Below, in pieces: positions 12,926-26,342 of a DNA stretch of 64,000 bases; the stretch's first letter is position 1, and every line of letters starts with the position of its first letter. The position numbers and the translations under genes are program-made. The notes under the pieces were generated by a model that ran no database searches, was not told where the DNA came from, and saw nothing but the letters and a program-made list of their open reading frames with translations. This DNA comes from Ehretia macrophylla (lineage: Eukaryota > Streptophyta > Magnoliopsida > Boraginales > Ehretiaceae), in the NCBI GenBank assembly GCA_037974665.1, contig CM075765.1, positions 6,143,501 to 6,207,500 of the forward strand. The letters are read 5' to 3'.

Positions 12926-14114
12926 TTCGTGGATCATGTTCGTGGATTGAAGAATTGGAGTGATAAGGGTTATCGATTGTATCCTTTTTAAAGTGTGGTA
13001 TTTAATTGCTTCCTATCATTTATTGCTTATTGCTTATCTACTACTTCTATGTTCAATTGTTGCATTGCACGAATCCTGTATAAATGTTTCCCGTATATTG
13101 TTTCCCTCCCTCACTGGGTATACATTAATTGTATACTCACTCCTCAATTATGAATCTTTCAGGTTATAGCCAAAGGAAGTGAAGTTCGTGTTTCATGATA
13201 GATCGTGCTTGAAAGGATGTATAATGTATTATGTGGCGTGGATTGTAAGATGTTGTAAAGATATTCTTTCGATGAGTTATATGTAGTCTGTGTATAAAGG
13301 AATATAATTCAAGTTAATTAGATCTAATCATAGTTTATGAAATAGGATATTATAGTTAAAATTCAATACATGTTTGTAGTTAATTTAGAGGTAAGAGTTA
13401 GAATAGTCTTGGAGTTTGGAATTGTATATTTATTTGTGAGATTTTTGTTGAGAACCAAGGTTCGGATAGCCTTGAAGAGTTGTGTATGTTTGGACACGGT
13501 ACTGGTCCATTTATATGTTGTGTGCAGGTAAACTGTTTGTCCTGCAAATAAGGAAAACTCCGTCCGTTTTCCCTAAATTTTGTGACCGGGTTGGAATTGG
13601 GTTGAGAATAGCATGGTTATTAGAACCTCCGATCTCGTGAGGGATCAGAGTGTTACACCGGCCACTTAGTAGAATGAGGTATATTGGTATCCATCTTTGA
13701 TGGTACTATTTTAGAGATCACACCTACAATGGTCCTGTTTAATGCATGACACATGTACTAATGAGATATGTTCAAAAAGCCCTCCAATGATCAAGGTAGA
13801 CCAACCTATAAAGGAAACCTTCTCATAATAACATTTTCCTAGTGAAGTGCCCAACTCCACTATTAGGTTGTGCACCAAATTTAGGACATATGTATATATC
13901 AATGACTTAGACCTTATGTGCGCCCACCCTCACCTAAGTCATTTACTTAAGTCATAGATATTATATATGCAATTTCATATGTAAAGTGTTAAGAGAGGGG
14001 TACAAATAAGCTCATGATATAAATCATTAATACTGGTACAAAGTCATACAAGATATCCAAATACAATACAAATGTCACAGTACTAATTATTTTTAGGGTA
14101 TACCAGTCCCAACA

Positions 14115-14816
14115 AAGGTAACCAACTATTTTCACATATTGTTATGTATATCTCATTTAACATAACTACTACTCGCAAATGTCTTTAGTTGTAAACTCTC
14201 TTTAAATCAATACACAAGCCCACAGAACAATCGGGCCGTTCATCTCATAATCTAATAGAAGTCTTGCTGCCCACAGGCTAGGGAACAACACCATAAACTC
14301 GCCTAAGAACAAAAACATTCTTTTGTCAAATACTATTTCAAAATGCTAAACCGTTTTCCTAATGTAGATTTCAAGAAACTATGTAAAGATTTTGCTCCTA
14401 GATTTATAACTCAAGTTAGAAATGATGGAGATCTTTTGAAAATACATATATTTACAATTCGAAAAAACACATTCAAAAAAAAATTTAGGGGTGTTAGACG
14501 AAAGTTGATTCGTTTGAATTACAAAGGGTTGTTGGAGCGATAACCTACTACATGTCATCCATTATCAAGTTTGTTAATCGACCTAGGGTTATCCTAGAAA
14601 CAAACTTCTACCCACGTTAATATCGTGTGGTCACTTAAGCAATCCATATATCGTTTGAGTGAGAAGACTTTGGAACACCAATTGGCAACCATATTTTGCA
14701 TGCGTTTTTTTCACAACACATGTTATGCACGGTTTTGCAAAGCCTTATTGTGATGCAATAAAAACAATTTGCAGTAATAGGAACTTTGTTTAAGATGGAA
14801 AATAGATAGCATGCTG

Positions 14817-14818
<2 letters not shown>
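14115..14818. other. Unassigned sequence
   Basis: No recognised feature. A short lysine/arginine-rich open frame at 14343-14543 (plus, 66 codons) matches no family I know and has no supporting promoter or splice context, so it is not called as a gene. Confidence 0.3.
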
Positions 14819-14903
<85 letters not shown>

Positions 14904-14906
14904 TTC
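14819..14906. repeat. (AT)n microsatellite followed by a T-run
   Basis: About 34 uninterrupted AT repeats run from 14819 to 14886, followed directly by roughly 20 T residues. The AT tract can form a long self-complementary hairpin. Confidence 0.97.
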
Positions 14907-15939
14907 TTTTTGTTCTGGTCGAAGAAAATAGAACTCAAGGAGTTGAAATTCTATGAATTCAATAAAAGTGATTTTGTAAACCAGCCAAATTCAAACTTAA
15001 GAGATGAAACTAACACACGAGCTGGTTACTAAGATCTAAACAGTGTTTATGCACTATAGTATATATCACAATTATTACTAACTTCCGTTTGATAGCTAAG
15101 TAAGCATTTGATCCAGCTAATTAAGCTCATGACACCATTGTGATTTTCCTTGGTGATGATAATTTTGCTCCCTTAATTAAGTTGATTGATAACACACAAT
15201 TAGTAACAAACAATAATTAATCTAAGATGACATGGTTTTTGATTTATGTGATTTTTGTACCCAAAGAAGCAAGTTCTTTTCAAAGAATGGGATCCTCTAT
15301 ATGCAATACGAGAAAATGCATTTCTCTTTTTGCCAATAACAATTTGTTTTTCGCTATAAAGTATGGCATAAAAAGTTCAAATTTACAGCAATAATAAGCT
15401 ATCGCAGGTAGAAAATACATATCCTCGATTAAATTTATCTTGTTTGTCATCATTGTAAAACTCAATAGGACATCAAACCAAAGTTTACACATAATATGAC
15501 TATTTAGTGGAGGGGGTCTGTAACCTTGCTTTGCAGATTTAGCTTTTTGTTTAGTTTATACCCATCAAGATATTCACAAGATTAAGGTCTCCTTTTCTTT
15601 TAAATAATAATAGACTCACTCTAAGTAGGATCACGTCGACTAACCCAAGATTACAAATCTCGTGTTCTTTTAGTTTTGAAACTCACACTAAGGTTTGTTT
15701 CATATAGAAACTTTTTTCCTAGTTGAATGTATAAACTTCGTCCATCTTTATGCCTTTACATAACTTAGGCTTCTTTCCCAGTTTTCTTCGATTTTTGTTG
15801 AGTGAATTTCATATACATTATTTCGATGCCTTCTTCTTAATATTTGTTAGTTCTCAAGAGTTTTTATGATTAATTTCTTGAGTTTTACATTCGTTTTATG
15901 TCATAGGTATTTTTTGGTGACCAAGACTTACTTCTGAGC
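14907..15939. other. Unassigned AT-rich sequence
   Basis: No coding region, repeat or RNA gene could be supported here on either strand. Confidence 0.3.
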
Positions 15940-17181
15940 AAAATGGGAGAAATATCAAGGGTAGAACGTGTATTGAAGCTTGGAGAATGTTCAGCATTAA
16001 GGAAATTGTGCTAATTTACTTTTAACCAGTCGCTGCGCCCTTGCGCCAGCCATAGCATAGCTGCGCCGTATCACAGGAGTTAAAAAATGGGAAATTGCCT
16101 TATGCATCAGGAAGGTTATTTTCGGTAGAGACAACAAAAAGAAAAACCCTAGCAGAATAAAAAAAAAAAAGCAACGTGTGTGGCTGAAACAGGGGGAACC
16201 GACTTTGGAAGCAAGAAACGTTTCAGAGAGACAGAAACTTCAGGAATCGCGAGTTGAAGACGGAGAAATAATCTGGAGACGAACTTCTACCACGACTCTT
16301 CTCCAAATCCTAGTTTTTCCTCTTTCTTTTATCATGATTTACAATACGTTCCGGATTTTATTTAATTTTGCTATGATGTTCTAAGTTACTTTTCTAGGGC
16401 TACGATGTAGCCGGATAAAGAACACTTGAATGCTTTTGTTTTGATTAATTGATGCACTATTCCAATATATGTTGAGTATTTCATTCTGAACTTAATGCTT
16501 GTGATTTCTTGGCCAACAGTTGCATGATTTGTGATTTGATTTGAGACTGAGAAGTGATAATCGAATTAGACCACGTTTGAAATACAATTAGATCATTATA
16601 AGATAGAGTGATTGCTTGGCCAACAATTGCATGATTTGTGGTTTGATTTGAGACTGAGAAGTGATAATCGAATTAGACCACGTTTGAAATACCATTAGAT
16701 CATCATAAAATAGAGATATTTATGAGATCTTGTGCAGTACTATGAATTTCTAGGGCTTAATGAGTTCTATAAATTCACAGTTATCACAGAGATGTAGTTA
16801 GCTTGCTTATTGGAATATGTTACTGACGCTTGAGAAAGATTAATAACCATCTTAGAGAAATTCGTTGGCAACATAGGAAATAGACATTAATTAATTCAAA
16901 TCAAAGTATTCAACTGGGATTAATCTTGGTGAAATCGAAAACCCTAGAGCCATTTAATTATTGATTTATCCTCTTTTATTGGTTTCATAATTGCCTTAGT
17001 TGTTAATATTAGAAGTTTCTTAGTTATTAGTTTTTGTCTGCAATCTCTCAATTTGGTTATCCAAATAAAGTTAAAGCTAGATTAATTTCGATACTTAGTA
17101 ATTACAATTCTCGTGAGAATGATTCTACTCATTATTTTAGTATTTGTTGACGACACGTAAACTTGTGTTAAATTTTGCAAC
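15940..17181 (+). mobile_element. Probable old gypsy (TAT/Athila-like) LTR remnant
   Basis: The right part ends in GTTGACGACACGTAAACTTG and AAATTTTGCAACA, after a stretch like the 3' part of TAT/Athila LTRs (compare the minus-strand LTR at 55064-56433, which has the same general plan of an A/T-rich leader followed by 'gattctactcatta'-like sequence). No primer site or coding region follows. The edges and family are uncertain. Confidence 0.35.
16501..16714 (+). repeat. 107-bp tandem duplication
   Basis: Two near-identical head-to-tail copies begin at 16501 and 16608 (GTGATTTCTTGGCCAACA and GTGATTGCTTGGCCAACA) and differ at only a few positions, implying a fairly recent duplication within older sequence. 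Confidence 0.9.
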
Positions 17182-18936
17182 AACAATTTTATAATTAGGT
17201 CCTATAATTAATTAATACACCCAACTTCCACCATAGGTGCCTATCCATTAAACAAGTGTTTCAAGGAAAAAAATCTATCAACTATCAGAATTAAACCATC
17301 ACAATGCAAGTTCAAACACAAAGCTTGCTTAACATGCAAACTTTGATGACTGCTTTTCTGCATGCAACTACCTACTACCTTAGGAAAATGCTTAAAAACA
17401 ACTAACCCGAATAATTCGACTTTTTATAATATGTTGGTTCCATAGGCGCGTGAAATCGACGCCCCACTAAGTCGGATGTCCGATGACTTAGATCATTCGA
17501 AAGCCTTTCCCACTACCTATTCTACTTTGGAGAAATGATAGTATGATCACCATACCCCAACACATAATGTTACCAAAACAAGTATCTGAATAAGCCTTTC
17601 TTGAAAAGATAGATCGATAATAAGTCTTCAACAAATCTAATCATACAATCTCCATAATAAGTATGCCATCAATAATTTCAATAAAACCTGGAGAGATAAG
17701 TTCTCTCCACCTACACTGTTAACCAAACAACATAACCTTATTCGACTGATCAAATACAACTATTTGCCACAAATGATCTGCTCCTCTCATTTCTGGATAT
17801 TCATGAGTAGTTGTAAACTGGTTCGCTCACCTACCAATCATTGCAGATATAACAACAAAAAGATCCAAACAAACTCAATTAGTGAAAAGAAATGTCGAGA
17901 AAGGCTATTGGAATAGAGAAAACAATAAGGCAATAAACTCCATTTTGTCATAAATGAAAGGAAAGGCATTTTATTTTGATGACAGTGTGAAGTTTGAAGT
18001 TGCAAGGAAAGAATTTAAGATTAGATAGATAAATAATTTTCTAATAGAACTGCCGGAAAACCTAAAGAACTAGAAGCTTCATCTCTTAAATGATCGTTTG
18101 TGCAAATATTTTCTTGGAAAATGTAATAAAAATTACCACGCCCCAAGCCTAAAACTCCGGACCTGCAGATGAGACTCGTGTTGTAGGCATAAGAAAATAA
18201 CTATTTGCGCCTCTTTTTTACTGGCCCAAAATAGTTAACCTAAGTTATTCTTTATACCCACAACACTCACTTATAAATTACTCACAAACATTATATTTCA
18301 CCGATGTGGAATATTACAAAAATGTACATGGTTGAGATGAAAAATCGCAAAATGGTTTATCCTAGAGGTGTCACACTATTAGTGAATTTATACCAGAAAA
18401 GATGAAACAAGGGAAAATTAGAGAGAACATGAGCTACTTTTCTCAGAATGTCAAAGAGAATTGCTCTTCGAAAGGATGCACTTGCCTAGATGAAATTTCC
18501 TCCTAGACAAAAGAGAAGTTCTAAATTACTCATAATAAGCTATTGAAATAATTTTTTAGGATTGGAAGGTAGCTAAAAACATGAAATGCAAAATAAGTTG
18601 ATTAGAAAAGGCAAAATAAGCTATATATCAATGGACTGCTGAAAACAGAAGAAAAGGAAGGCAGATGAGGCAGACAACAATTGAATATATTTTCAACTTA
18701 CATGGCAACAATTGAAAGCCTCAGCAAGGAAGTAGTTCATAGACACTGAGTCTTAGGTCTTATGATCATTCATGGTTATTCTTAGTCTTTTATCCTCCTT
18801 GTAAGCGCTATATTTGCTTTCTTGGATAAGAAAAAGAAATGGATCTTCTTGAATGGTTTCCAGTTGAGAATAACATTAAATGTTTGTTTAAAGTGTTACA
18901 AGAACTTGAGCATTGTGATAATCTAAGAATGAAAAT
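17182..18936. other. Unassigned sequence left of the gene-capturing LTR element
   Basis: No gene is recognised. Around 18138-18310 the sequence ACGCCCCAAGCC followed by CACCGATGTGGAATATTAC resembles fragments of plant LTRs, but no paired copy was found in the window. Confidence 0.25.
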
Positions 18937-19242
18937 TATAATAATCAGTGAGTCAACGACCCAACGTAATGTCAAGACCCAGGTCCAATGCGTGATACAG
19001 TGATTAATTCTAACCAAAGGCTTTTGGAAAAGAGAAGCAATTCAAGTTTGAGGCCCAACCCACGACGTCTAGCTTTAGTTAGAAAAGTTGTTCAGCATAT
19101 ATAGTAGCATGAGTGGTGTGAGGACCTAAGAAGAATATGCTATTGTTATTTTCTATTACTTTTCTTTCTTTTCTTTCAAGTTCTATCAATGAACAAACAC
19201 TTTTATTTTTAAATTCTGTAATTTCTTATTTCAATCATTACA
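18937..19242 (+). repeat. 5' LTR of the gene-capturing element
   Basis: Direct repeat of 22056-22360, sharing for example CCAACGTAATGTCAAGACCC and CCACGACGTCTAGCTTTAG. It ends ATTACA immediately before the primer-site-like sequence. Confidence 0.92.
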
Positions 19243-19267
19243 TTGGTGCTCTCGTTGAGAATCAAAT

Positions 19268-20815
<1,548 letters not shown>

Positions 20816-21367
20816 TCTTTGGGTTGAGAAAATAAATGGCTACATCTTTGGCAATAGCTACAGATTTGATGATAATTATAACTTAAGTCTCCTTGATTGC
20901 AAGACAAGGTGTATGGCAAACTGTTCTTGCATTGCTTATGCCTCAATAACTGATAATGGAACTAGTTGTGAAATTTGGGACAGTGCAATGAGTTATACAC
21001 AAGACGTATCACAAGCTAGAGTGTTTTATTTTCTTGTTACAAGAAGAACAAAAAAGCTATGGAAATGGATCATCATGTCAGTTAGTGATGTTACATTTAT
21101 ATCCATACCTGGTTGTTTATGCTTTCGGAGATGGAAAATAGAGTCAAAAGATTACAAGGCAAAGCAAAGGATATTATCTGAGCTAGGAGTTGCTACAGGA
21201 GTTGCGGCAGGGCTTGCCAAATATAGCAGCAAAAAGAGAGTCCATGAACTACAAGTTTTTAGCTTTGAAAGCATAACAGCAACAACATACAATTTCTCTA
21301 TGGTAAATAAGCTAGGAGATGGTGGTTTTGGACCAGTTTACAATGAGAAGCTTAGTAATAGAACACT
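20816..21367 (+). pseudogene. Captured G-type lectin S-receptor-like kinase fragment
   Basis: The sequence covers the PAN/apple domain (LSLLDCKTRCMANCSCIAYA, then SCEIWD), a hydrophobic span KLWKWIIMSVSDVTFISIPG that fits a transmembrane helix, a basic juxtamembrane part, and the start of the kinase domain (FSFESITATTYNFS, then NKLGDGGFGPVY containing the Gly-rich loop). This order is that of S-domain receptor kinases at the plasma membrane. Bulb lectin and S-locus glycoprotein domains and the rest of the kinase are absent. PAN, transmembrane, juxtamembrane and kinase start are contiguous, although S-domain kinase genes normally have introns between them, which points to capture from spliced RNA. 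A TRIM is inserted at its 3' end. Confidence 0.85.
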
Positions 21368-21948
21368 TGTGGTAACCCCATCCCACATCGAAAGGAGAAA
21401 CGCTGGGACTACTGGATATAAAGGATGTCCTGGACTATTCGTGCATGCAATTTTTCCTGGCAGTGGCTGGGATGCGACAAATCCGTGAGGGGTATGGGCC
21501 TCAAAGCGGACAATACGTGCATAGTGCGTTTCTGGGCCTGCTTGCCATGGCCTCGGTGCTCGCTTGAGCATAAGTCCCAGGGGGTATCCTATAGGCGTGA
21601 GAGTTGGATTCGGGGCGTTACAAAGTGGTATCAGAGCGGGCCTTCCTTTGCCCTAGTGGCCCGCGAGGGCGTTGGGCCTCCTTAAAGGCGGGCGGATGTA
21701 GTAACCCCATCCCACATCGGAAGGAGAAAGGCTAGGACTACTGGATATAAGGGATGTCCTGGACTATCCGTACACGCTCATTTTCCTAGCAGTGGCTGGG
21801 ATGCGACAAATCCATGAGGATAGGCCTCAAAGCAGACAATACGTGCATAGTGCATTTCTAGGCCTGCTCGCCACGGCCTCGGTACTCGCTTGGGCCTAAG
21901 TCCCAGGGGGTATCCTGTAGGTGTGGGAGTTGGGTTCGGGGCATTACA
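21368..21948 (+). mobile_element. TRIM (short LTR retrotransposon) nested in the captured kinase fragment
   Basis: Two direct repeats (21368-21622, 255 bp; 21697-21948, 252 bp) begin TGTRGTAACCCCATCCCACA and end GGGGCRTTACA. A primer site TGGTATCAGAGC (21626-21637), complementary to initiator tRNA-Met, follows the first. Only 74 bp separate the repeats and there is no coding capacity. Exact 5-bp target duplications ACACT lie at 21363-21367 and 21949-21953. It is a 581-bp terminal-repeat retrotransposon in miniature that inserted after the host gene fragments were already in place. Confidence 0.92.
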
Positions 21949-22055
21949 ACACTAGTAGCAAGAAAAATATTTTCAAGGAGTTTAGGTGCTGAGGTATTCG
22001 AAACCTATCCAGATTTAAACCTTGAGGACAAAGTTCTTTCAAAAGGGGGAGGTAA
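21949..22055 (+). other. 3' internal end of the gene-capturing element with polypurine tract
   Basis: After the TRIM the sequence encodes a short stretch including DLNLEDKVLSKGG, typical of the extreme 3' end of plant gypsy coding regions. It runs into the purine-rich AAAAGGGGGAGG tract used to prime plus-strand synthesis. Confidence 0.55.
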
Positions 22056-22360
22056 TGTAACAATCAGTGAGTTAATGGCCCAACGTAATGTCAAGACCCA
22101 GGTCCAATGCGTGATACAGTGATTAATTCTAACCCAAGGCTTTTGGAAAGAGAAGCAATTCAAATTTGAGGCCCAGCCCACGACGTCTAGCTTTAGTTAG
22201 AAAAGTTGTTCAACATATATAGCAACATGAGTGGTGTGAGGACCTAAGAAGAATTTGCTATTGTTATTTTCTATTACTTTTCTTTCTTTTCCTTCAAGTT
22301 CTATCAATGAACAAACACTTTTACTTTTAAATTCTACAATTTCTTGTTTCAATCGTTACA
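22056..22360 (+). repeat. 3' LTR of the gene-capturing element
   Basis: Begins TGTAACAATCAGTGAG directly after the polypurine tract and ends AATCGTTACA. See the 5' LTR at 18937-19242. Confidence 0.92.
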
Positions 22361-22714
22361 AAAAGTTTCTCTTTCCATGGCATGCGGTAGTATAAAATCA
22401 TTTAGGGGAGCAAATTTTCATGGTGAATATATGAAAAAGCTTGAATTGGGAATAAATGATGCTTGGACACAAGATACTTAATACAAATGCTTTAGGATTA
22501 ACATTCCACAAAATGTAGAATTGCTTGGCGTGTTGTTTCAATAGACAAATGAGTTGCAACAGGTACAAACAAAACCCTGGTAGGACAAAGTTTATTAGGG
22601 CTTCCTTTGTTTGGTGAAAAATAACTTGTAAAGGAAAATATTTCAAGAGAAAAATATTTGTGTGGGAAATAGAGTTTTTTTGTTTTTTGTTTTTTTGTTT
22701 TATGATTGATTGTC
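22361..22714. other. Unassigned spacer between two LTR elements
   Basis: AT-rich sequence with a T-rich tract at 22675-22700. No feature is supported on either strand. Confidence 0.3.
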
Positions 22715-23857
22715 TGTTGAAAGTATTGGTGCTCATTAGTGCTGGAATATTCTAGAGTTATTAAATTATTCGTTGCTAAAATTTCATGTAGAATCTAGAG
22801 TGTCTTAACCAACCTAAGCCTCTAGATGAAGAATAAACTAATGTATGTGGAATGATGATGAATCATTAGATAGAAAAAAAAAAAAAAAATGAAGTAAGTC
22901 GGTTAAGGCACAACTTAGCAGAAGTATAAATAACCAAGCTCTCACAACTAAAACTAATGAACTAGAGAGCTTCATTACTATAGTAAAATCTAGAAGTCAT
23001 GAGCTACTACAATAAAGTCACAAATCCTAAAATTAATGTTGAAGAAATGGTGTTTTAATAACAACTATTATAACTATTTCCACTACTATCGTAATGGAAG
23101 AATTCAACAATTATTCTTCTGTTTCAATTTTCTAACATGGTCTCAGAGCCCGATTAGGTCATTAATTGGGCATCATTCAAGACCCATCAACTGGGCATCA
23201 AAAGTCATCAACTGGACGTCAACTAGCTTCTGCCGAAGACAATCAACAGGCATCAACTAATTTTGCTGAAGGCTACTAACGGGCGCCGTCAACTAGTTCC
23301 ATTGAAGAAACTGAAGACTCACAATGGCTTGGGGGAAAGCATTCCACACCATAAAAAATTTAAGACACTATTTGACATGCCCGAAATTACACAAATGGCC
23401 CCAAGGGGGAGTGTTGAAAATATTGGTTCTCATTGGTGCTGAAATATTCTAAGTTATTAAACTATTCGTTGCAAAAATTTCACGTAGAATCTAGAGTGTC
23501 TTAACCGACCTAAGCCTCTAGAATGAAGAATAAACTAATGTATGTTGAATGATGATGAATCATTAGATAGAAAAAAAAAAAAAAATCATGAAGTAAGTCG
23601 GTTAAGGCACAACTTAGTAGAAGTATAAATAGGTCTCTTATGCTCTATTTGTAAACCAAGCTCTCACAACTAAAACTAATGAACTAGAGAGCTCCATTAC
23701 GACTAAATTCTAGGAGTCATGAGCTACTACAATAAATCCATGAACTCTGAAATTAATGTTGAAGAGATGGTGCTCCAACAATAACTATTGTAACTATTTC
23801 CATTACTATTGTAATTGAAGAATTCAACAATTATTCTTCCGTTTCAATTTTCTAACA
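22715..23857 (+). mobile_element. TRIM-like non-autonomous LTR element
   Basis: LTRs at 22715-23137 and 23412-23857 begin TGTTGAAAR and end TTTTCTAACA. The primer site TGGTCTCAGAGC (23138-23149) follows the left LTR and the purine tract AAGGGGGAG precedes the right one. The 274-bp interior has no open frame but repeats short words such as CATCAACTGG. The left LTR lacks ~25 bp found in the right one near 23630-23655. No matching target duplication is visible. Confidence 0.85.
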
Positions 23858-26342
23858 GTTATACTGAAAAATATTTTTTAGTGTTTGACTGTCATAATAA
23901 ACAAATATTTTTCGATAAGAGATTTTTGTGAACACTCACACACACATATATCAACACATAAACACACATACACATAGTTTCCTCTGGAACACCGGAATAT
24001 CTAAAAAATATTTTTTGGGAAAAGATTTATGACAAACATGACGAAGCCTAGGACAAACAGAAAACCTAACATAGCTAAAGCTTGATATAGAAATTTGTTA
24101 AAACAGATAATATCAGGGGTGATCTTAAATGTAACACAAAAGGTAGATACTCCAGCACTTTTAAAAGGGAATTTAAGAGAAATTTATTTAAGATAGATAG
24201 TGTAGTTGATAATATTGGATGTGATCTTATGGGCAAATAAACCAAAATAGCTTGGCATGAGAAAGTAAAGATTTGAACAGCATATGTTACTTAGTTTTAT
24301 GAAAGAGATTCGTTGTATCCAAATCCAAGAATGGAATAGATCCTCAATTGAATTGAGCAGTGTTGTGAGTTAAGCTATACCACTTCCTTATTTCATGCAG
24401 AAATAACAGATTAATGAAGGACACTAGAAGGATTTACCTGGGAAAGTTTGTTCTAAACGGAAATGAGAATCAAGAGCGACAAGATAGCAATTTGAACATA
24501 AACCCTTCTCTCCCAAATATGTTGCAATCTTAACATCTCCAACGAATTTTTTATACATGATTCTACCTTGTAATCAATTGGATAGGGAAAATGGAAAAGA
24601 ATCAGCCTTTGAGATCACTATTCAACAATGAATGCCTGTGTCTTTGTTGAAGACAATTTTTTGAAGCAATTTTTAGGCAATCAAGATCAAGAGTCACTGA
24701 ATTCGCAATACATTAAAGTATCTCTGTGTTCTATTAACTAACAGAAGCATAAAGAATTACCTCTAAGAAAATCCATGGAACAAAAAATTGAGTATTCAAA
24801 GGAACCACATGAGATAGTAGTTTGAAACCAGCTTCTTCACTTTCAAAGACTCATATTAGCTATCAACTCTGTGAAAGCTCCTTAACGAGAGAGACAACTT
24901 AGCAAGCATGTGTTTGGACAGGAGAAAATCCATTTGGGTAGCGAAAAGGAGGGGGTGGGGGAGCGGGCGGGGGGTGTGGTGTTGAGGATTGGAACCTAAA
25001 ATGAGATGGAGGGAGCGATACGATAAATTATTGGAAGGCCAGAAACCTTGCAACCATTAAAGATAAGGGATTCACTGATTGAAAACTTTTAGAGAACTCA
25101 TGATGTTGCTCCTTCATCAATTGTAATACAAACTTTTAATAATCTTTTATGCGATTTGTGAAAGGTGGCATACTTGATGAAATATTTGAAGTATTTAACT
25201 TCTTGCATGCAAATAAATTAAAACAGTATCTTCGTTTCTTTTCTTTTCCTTTTTATGTGTCCTTTCACTTCAATTAGCATTTGCTACTTCACGAATATTA
25301 AGCCTTCTCCTTCAAAGACAGTGAAGCAATGAAGCAATGCACATAAATTTAGATATAGATGTGTGCTATCTGTGTGTTATCCAAAGTAAAAATCATTTGG
25401 ACATTTAAAGTCTTTCTTTGAGGACGAGCACTGTTAGAGGGAAACAAATCAGTCGTACAATTTCTTTGTTAATTGATTGTCATGGAGGGAGGGGATGGAT
25501 CTCTTCCACTGATTCTCATAATCAAGATATTGCCGCAAGATATACGAATTATCATATGCACTGAGAAAGTCATCTATGCATGCAAACATCGTTAGACTTG
25601 TATTGTTTTTAGAGTTCTTTTTTTGTCAATTTTCAATCCTAATCAAACATGTCCTTATAACTTATTTCTACAGCTGAACTACTCCAAAATCAAATTATTC
25701 GCCTCCTTTGTGCATAAGTACTAATAATTATGAACTTCAAATTTTATAGAGCGATAGAGAGAGAATAAACAAACAATACTCTACTGCTATATTTCTGCAG
25801 TAATTACTCAACTAGTGAATTTTAGATGCAGCAATTTTCAAAGAACATGGAAACAAGGCATAAAATTACCCTTCCCAAGAGATAGCTTCAAGAAAGTATA
25901 AGGTAATGCGCTATGCCTCCTTGTAAGAACTCATAAATGAGTAATGACAATACTCAAGTTAGCAGAATGAACATCATTGTTCATGGTTTTAGGCATAGTT
26001 CTAGTACTCTTATAATTAAGAAATACAGGTGCGGAAGAAAGAAAAAAAGAAACGAAAGAACAGCGAATGGCTTCAAATGATAGACAGCCCTTCGAGCAAA
26101 ACTAGGTGCGTACATACCACGATAAAAAAAAAATTGAGATATACAACATAAAGGACAATAATTAGACAAGGGTGAGATTCATTTCTTGAATTATATTTGT
26201 CCAAATCACAAGTTAATTTTTAGATTTTAAACTTGGTTTGGCTACTCTTTGTCCTTGGTTCCGCCCCTACTACGCCTCTAGCAACAGTCCTATATACAGT
26301 ATGTTTAAGTCAAGAGAAGTGCTAGATATTATGTTTTTTTCA
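23858..26342. other. Unassigned sequence with one exon-like stretch and a G-rich tract
   Basis: No complete gene is seen. On the minus strand 24570-24438 reads as a possible coding stretch (including YLGEKGLCSNCYLVALDSHF) ending at CCAG next to GTAAAT, which would fit a splice donor. I recognise no family and no partner exons, so it is only noted. 24949-24974 is a G-rich tract. The rest shows nothing. Confidence 0.25.
24949..24974 (+). other. G-quadruplex-type G-rich tract
   Basis: Four G-runs in close order (GGGGG, T, GGGGG, AGC, GGG, C, GGGGGG) fit the G3+ loop 1-7 quadruplex rule and stand out in strongly AT-rich surroundings. No gene is recognised beside it. Confidence 0.6.

Larger units (their letters stand above)
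10005..13657 (+). mobile_element. Giant solo LTR (Ty3/gypsy-type), copy 1
   Basis: It begins TGTGACACCTGAG and ends GAGTGTTACA, flanked by exact 5-bp target duplications CCGGC (10000-10004 and 13658-13662). There is no internal primer site, polypurine tract or coding region and no second copy of the ends, so it is best read as a solo LTR left by LTR-LTR recombination. At 3653 bp it is very long. It resembles the element at 34213-38705 in its ends and in a GC-rich core at 12711-12925. Gypsy (Tekay/Del-like) is a guess from LTR length and ends. Confidence 0.7.
2438..14114 (-). mobile_element. Ty1/copia LTR retrotransposon fossil, minus strand, with nested solo LTR
   Basis: This is a copia-type element read right to left. 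The 5' LTR spans about 8240-14114 (about 2.2 kb once the inserted solo LTR at 10005-13657 is removed). A primer-site-like stretch complementary to tRNA-Met lies near 8212-8236. Gag and pol parts fill 6889 to 3136, and a shortened 3' LTR covers 2438-3135. Both LTRs share the outer sequence TGTTGGGACTGGTATACCC. A TATA-like run at 9053-9062 (minus) sits where an LTR promoter is expected. The element is broken many times over and is clearly ancient. Confidence 0.75.
8240..14114 (-). repeat. 5' LTR of the copia fossil, split by a solo LTR
   Basis: The outer end at 14114 reads TGTTGGGACTGG on the minus strand. The inner end is placed near 8240 from the adjoining primer-site-like sequence TTGTATCATTGGAGC, which is a slightly degenerate match to tRNA-Met. 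The solo LTR at 10005-13657 interrupts it. Confidence 0.6.

Noticed and set aside
14811-15032. Open frame of repeated Ile-Tyr followed by Phe
   Set aside because: Translation of the (AT)n and T-run microsatellite.
21338-21685. Open frames overlapping the TRIM on both strands
   Set aside because: They fall within the non-coding LTR and short interior of the TRIM.
21368-21948. Possible Cassandra element, which carries a 5S rRNA-like sequence in its LTR
   Set aside because: No 5S rRNA internal promoter boxes or recognisable 5S sequence occur in either LTR, so it is a different TRIM.
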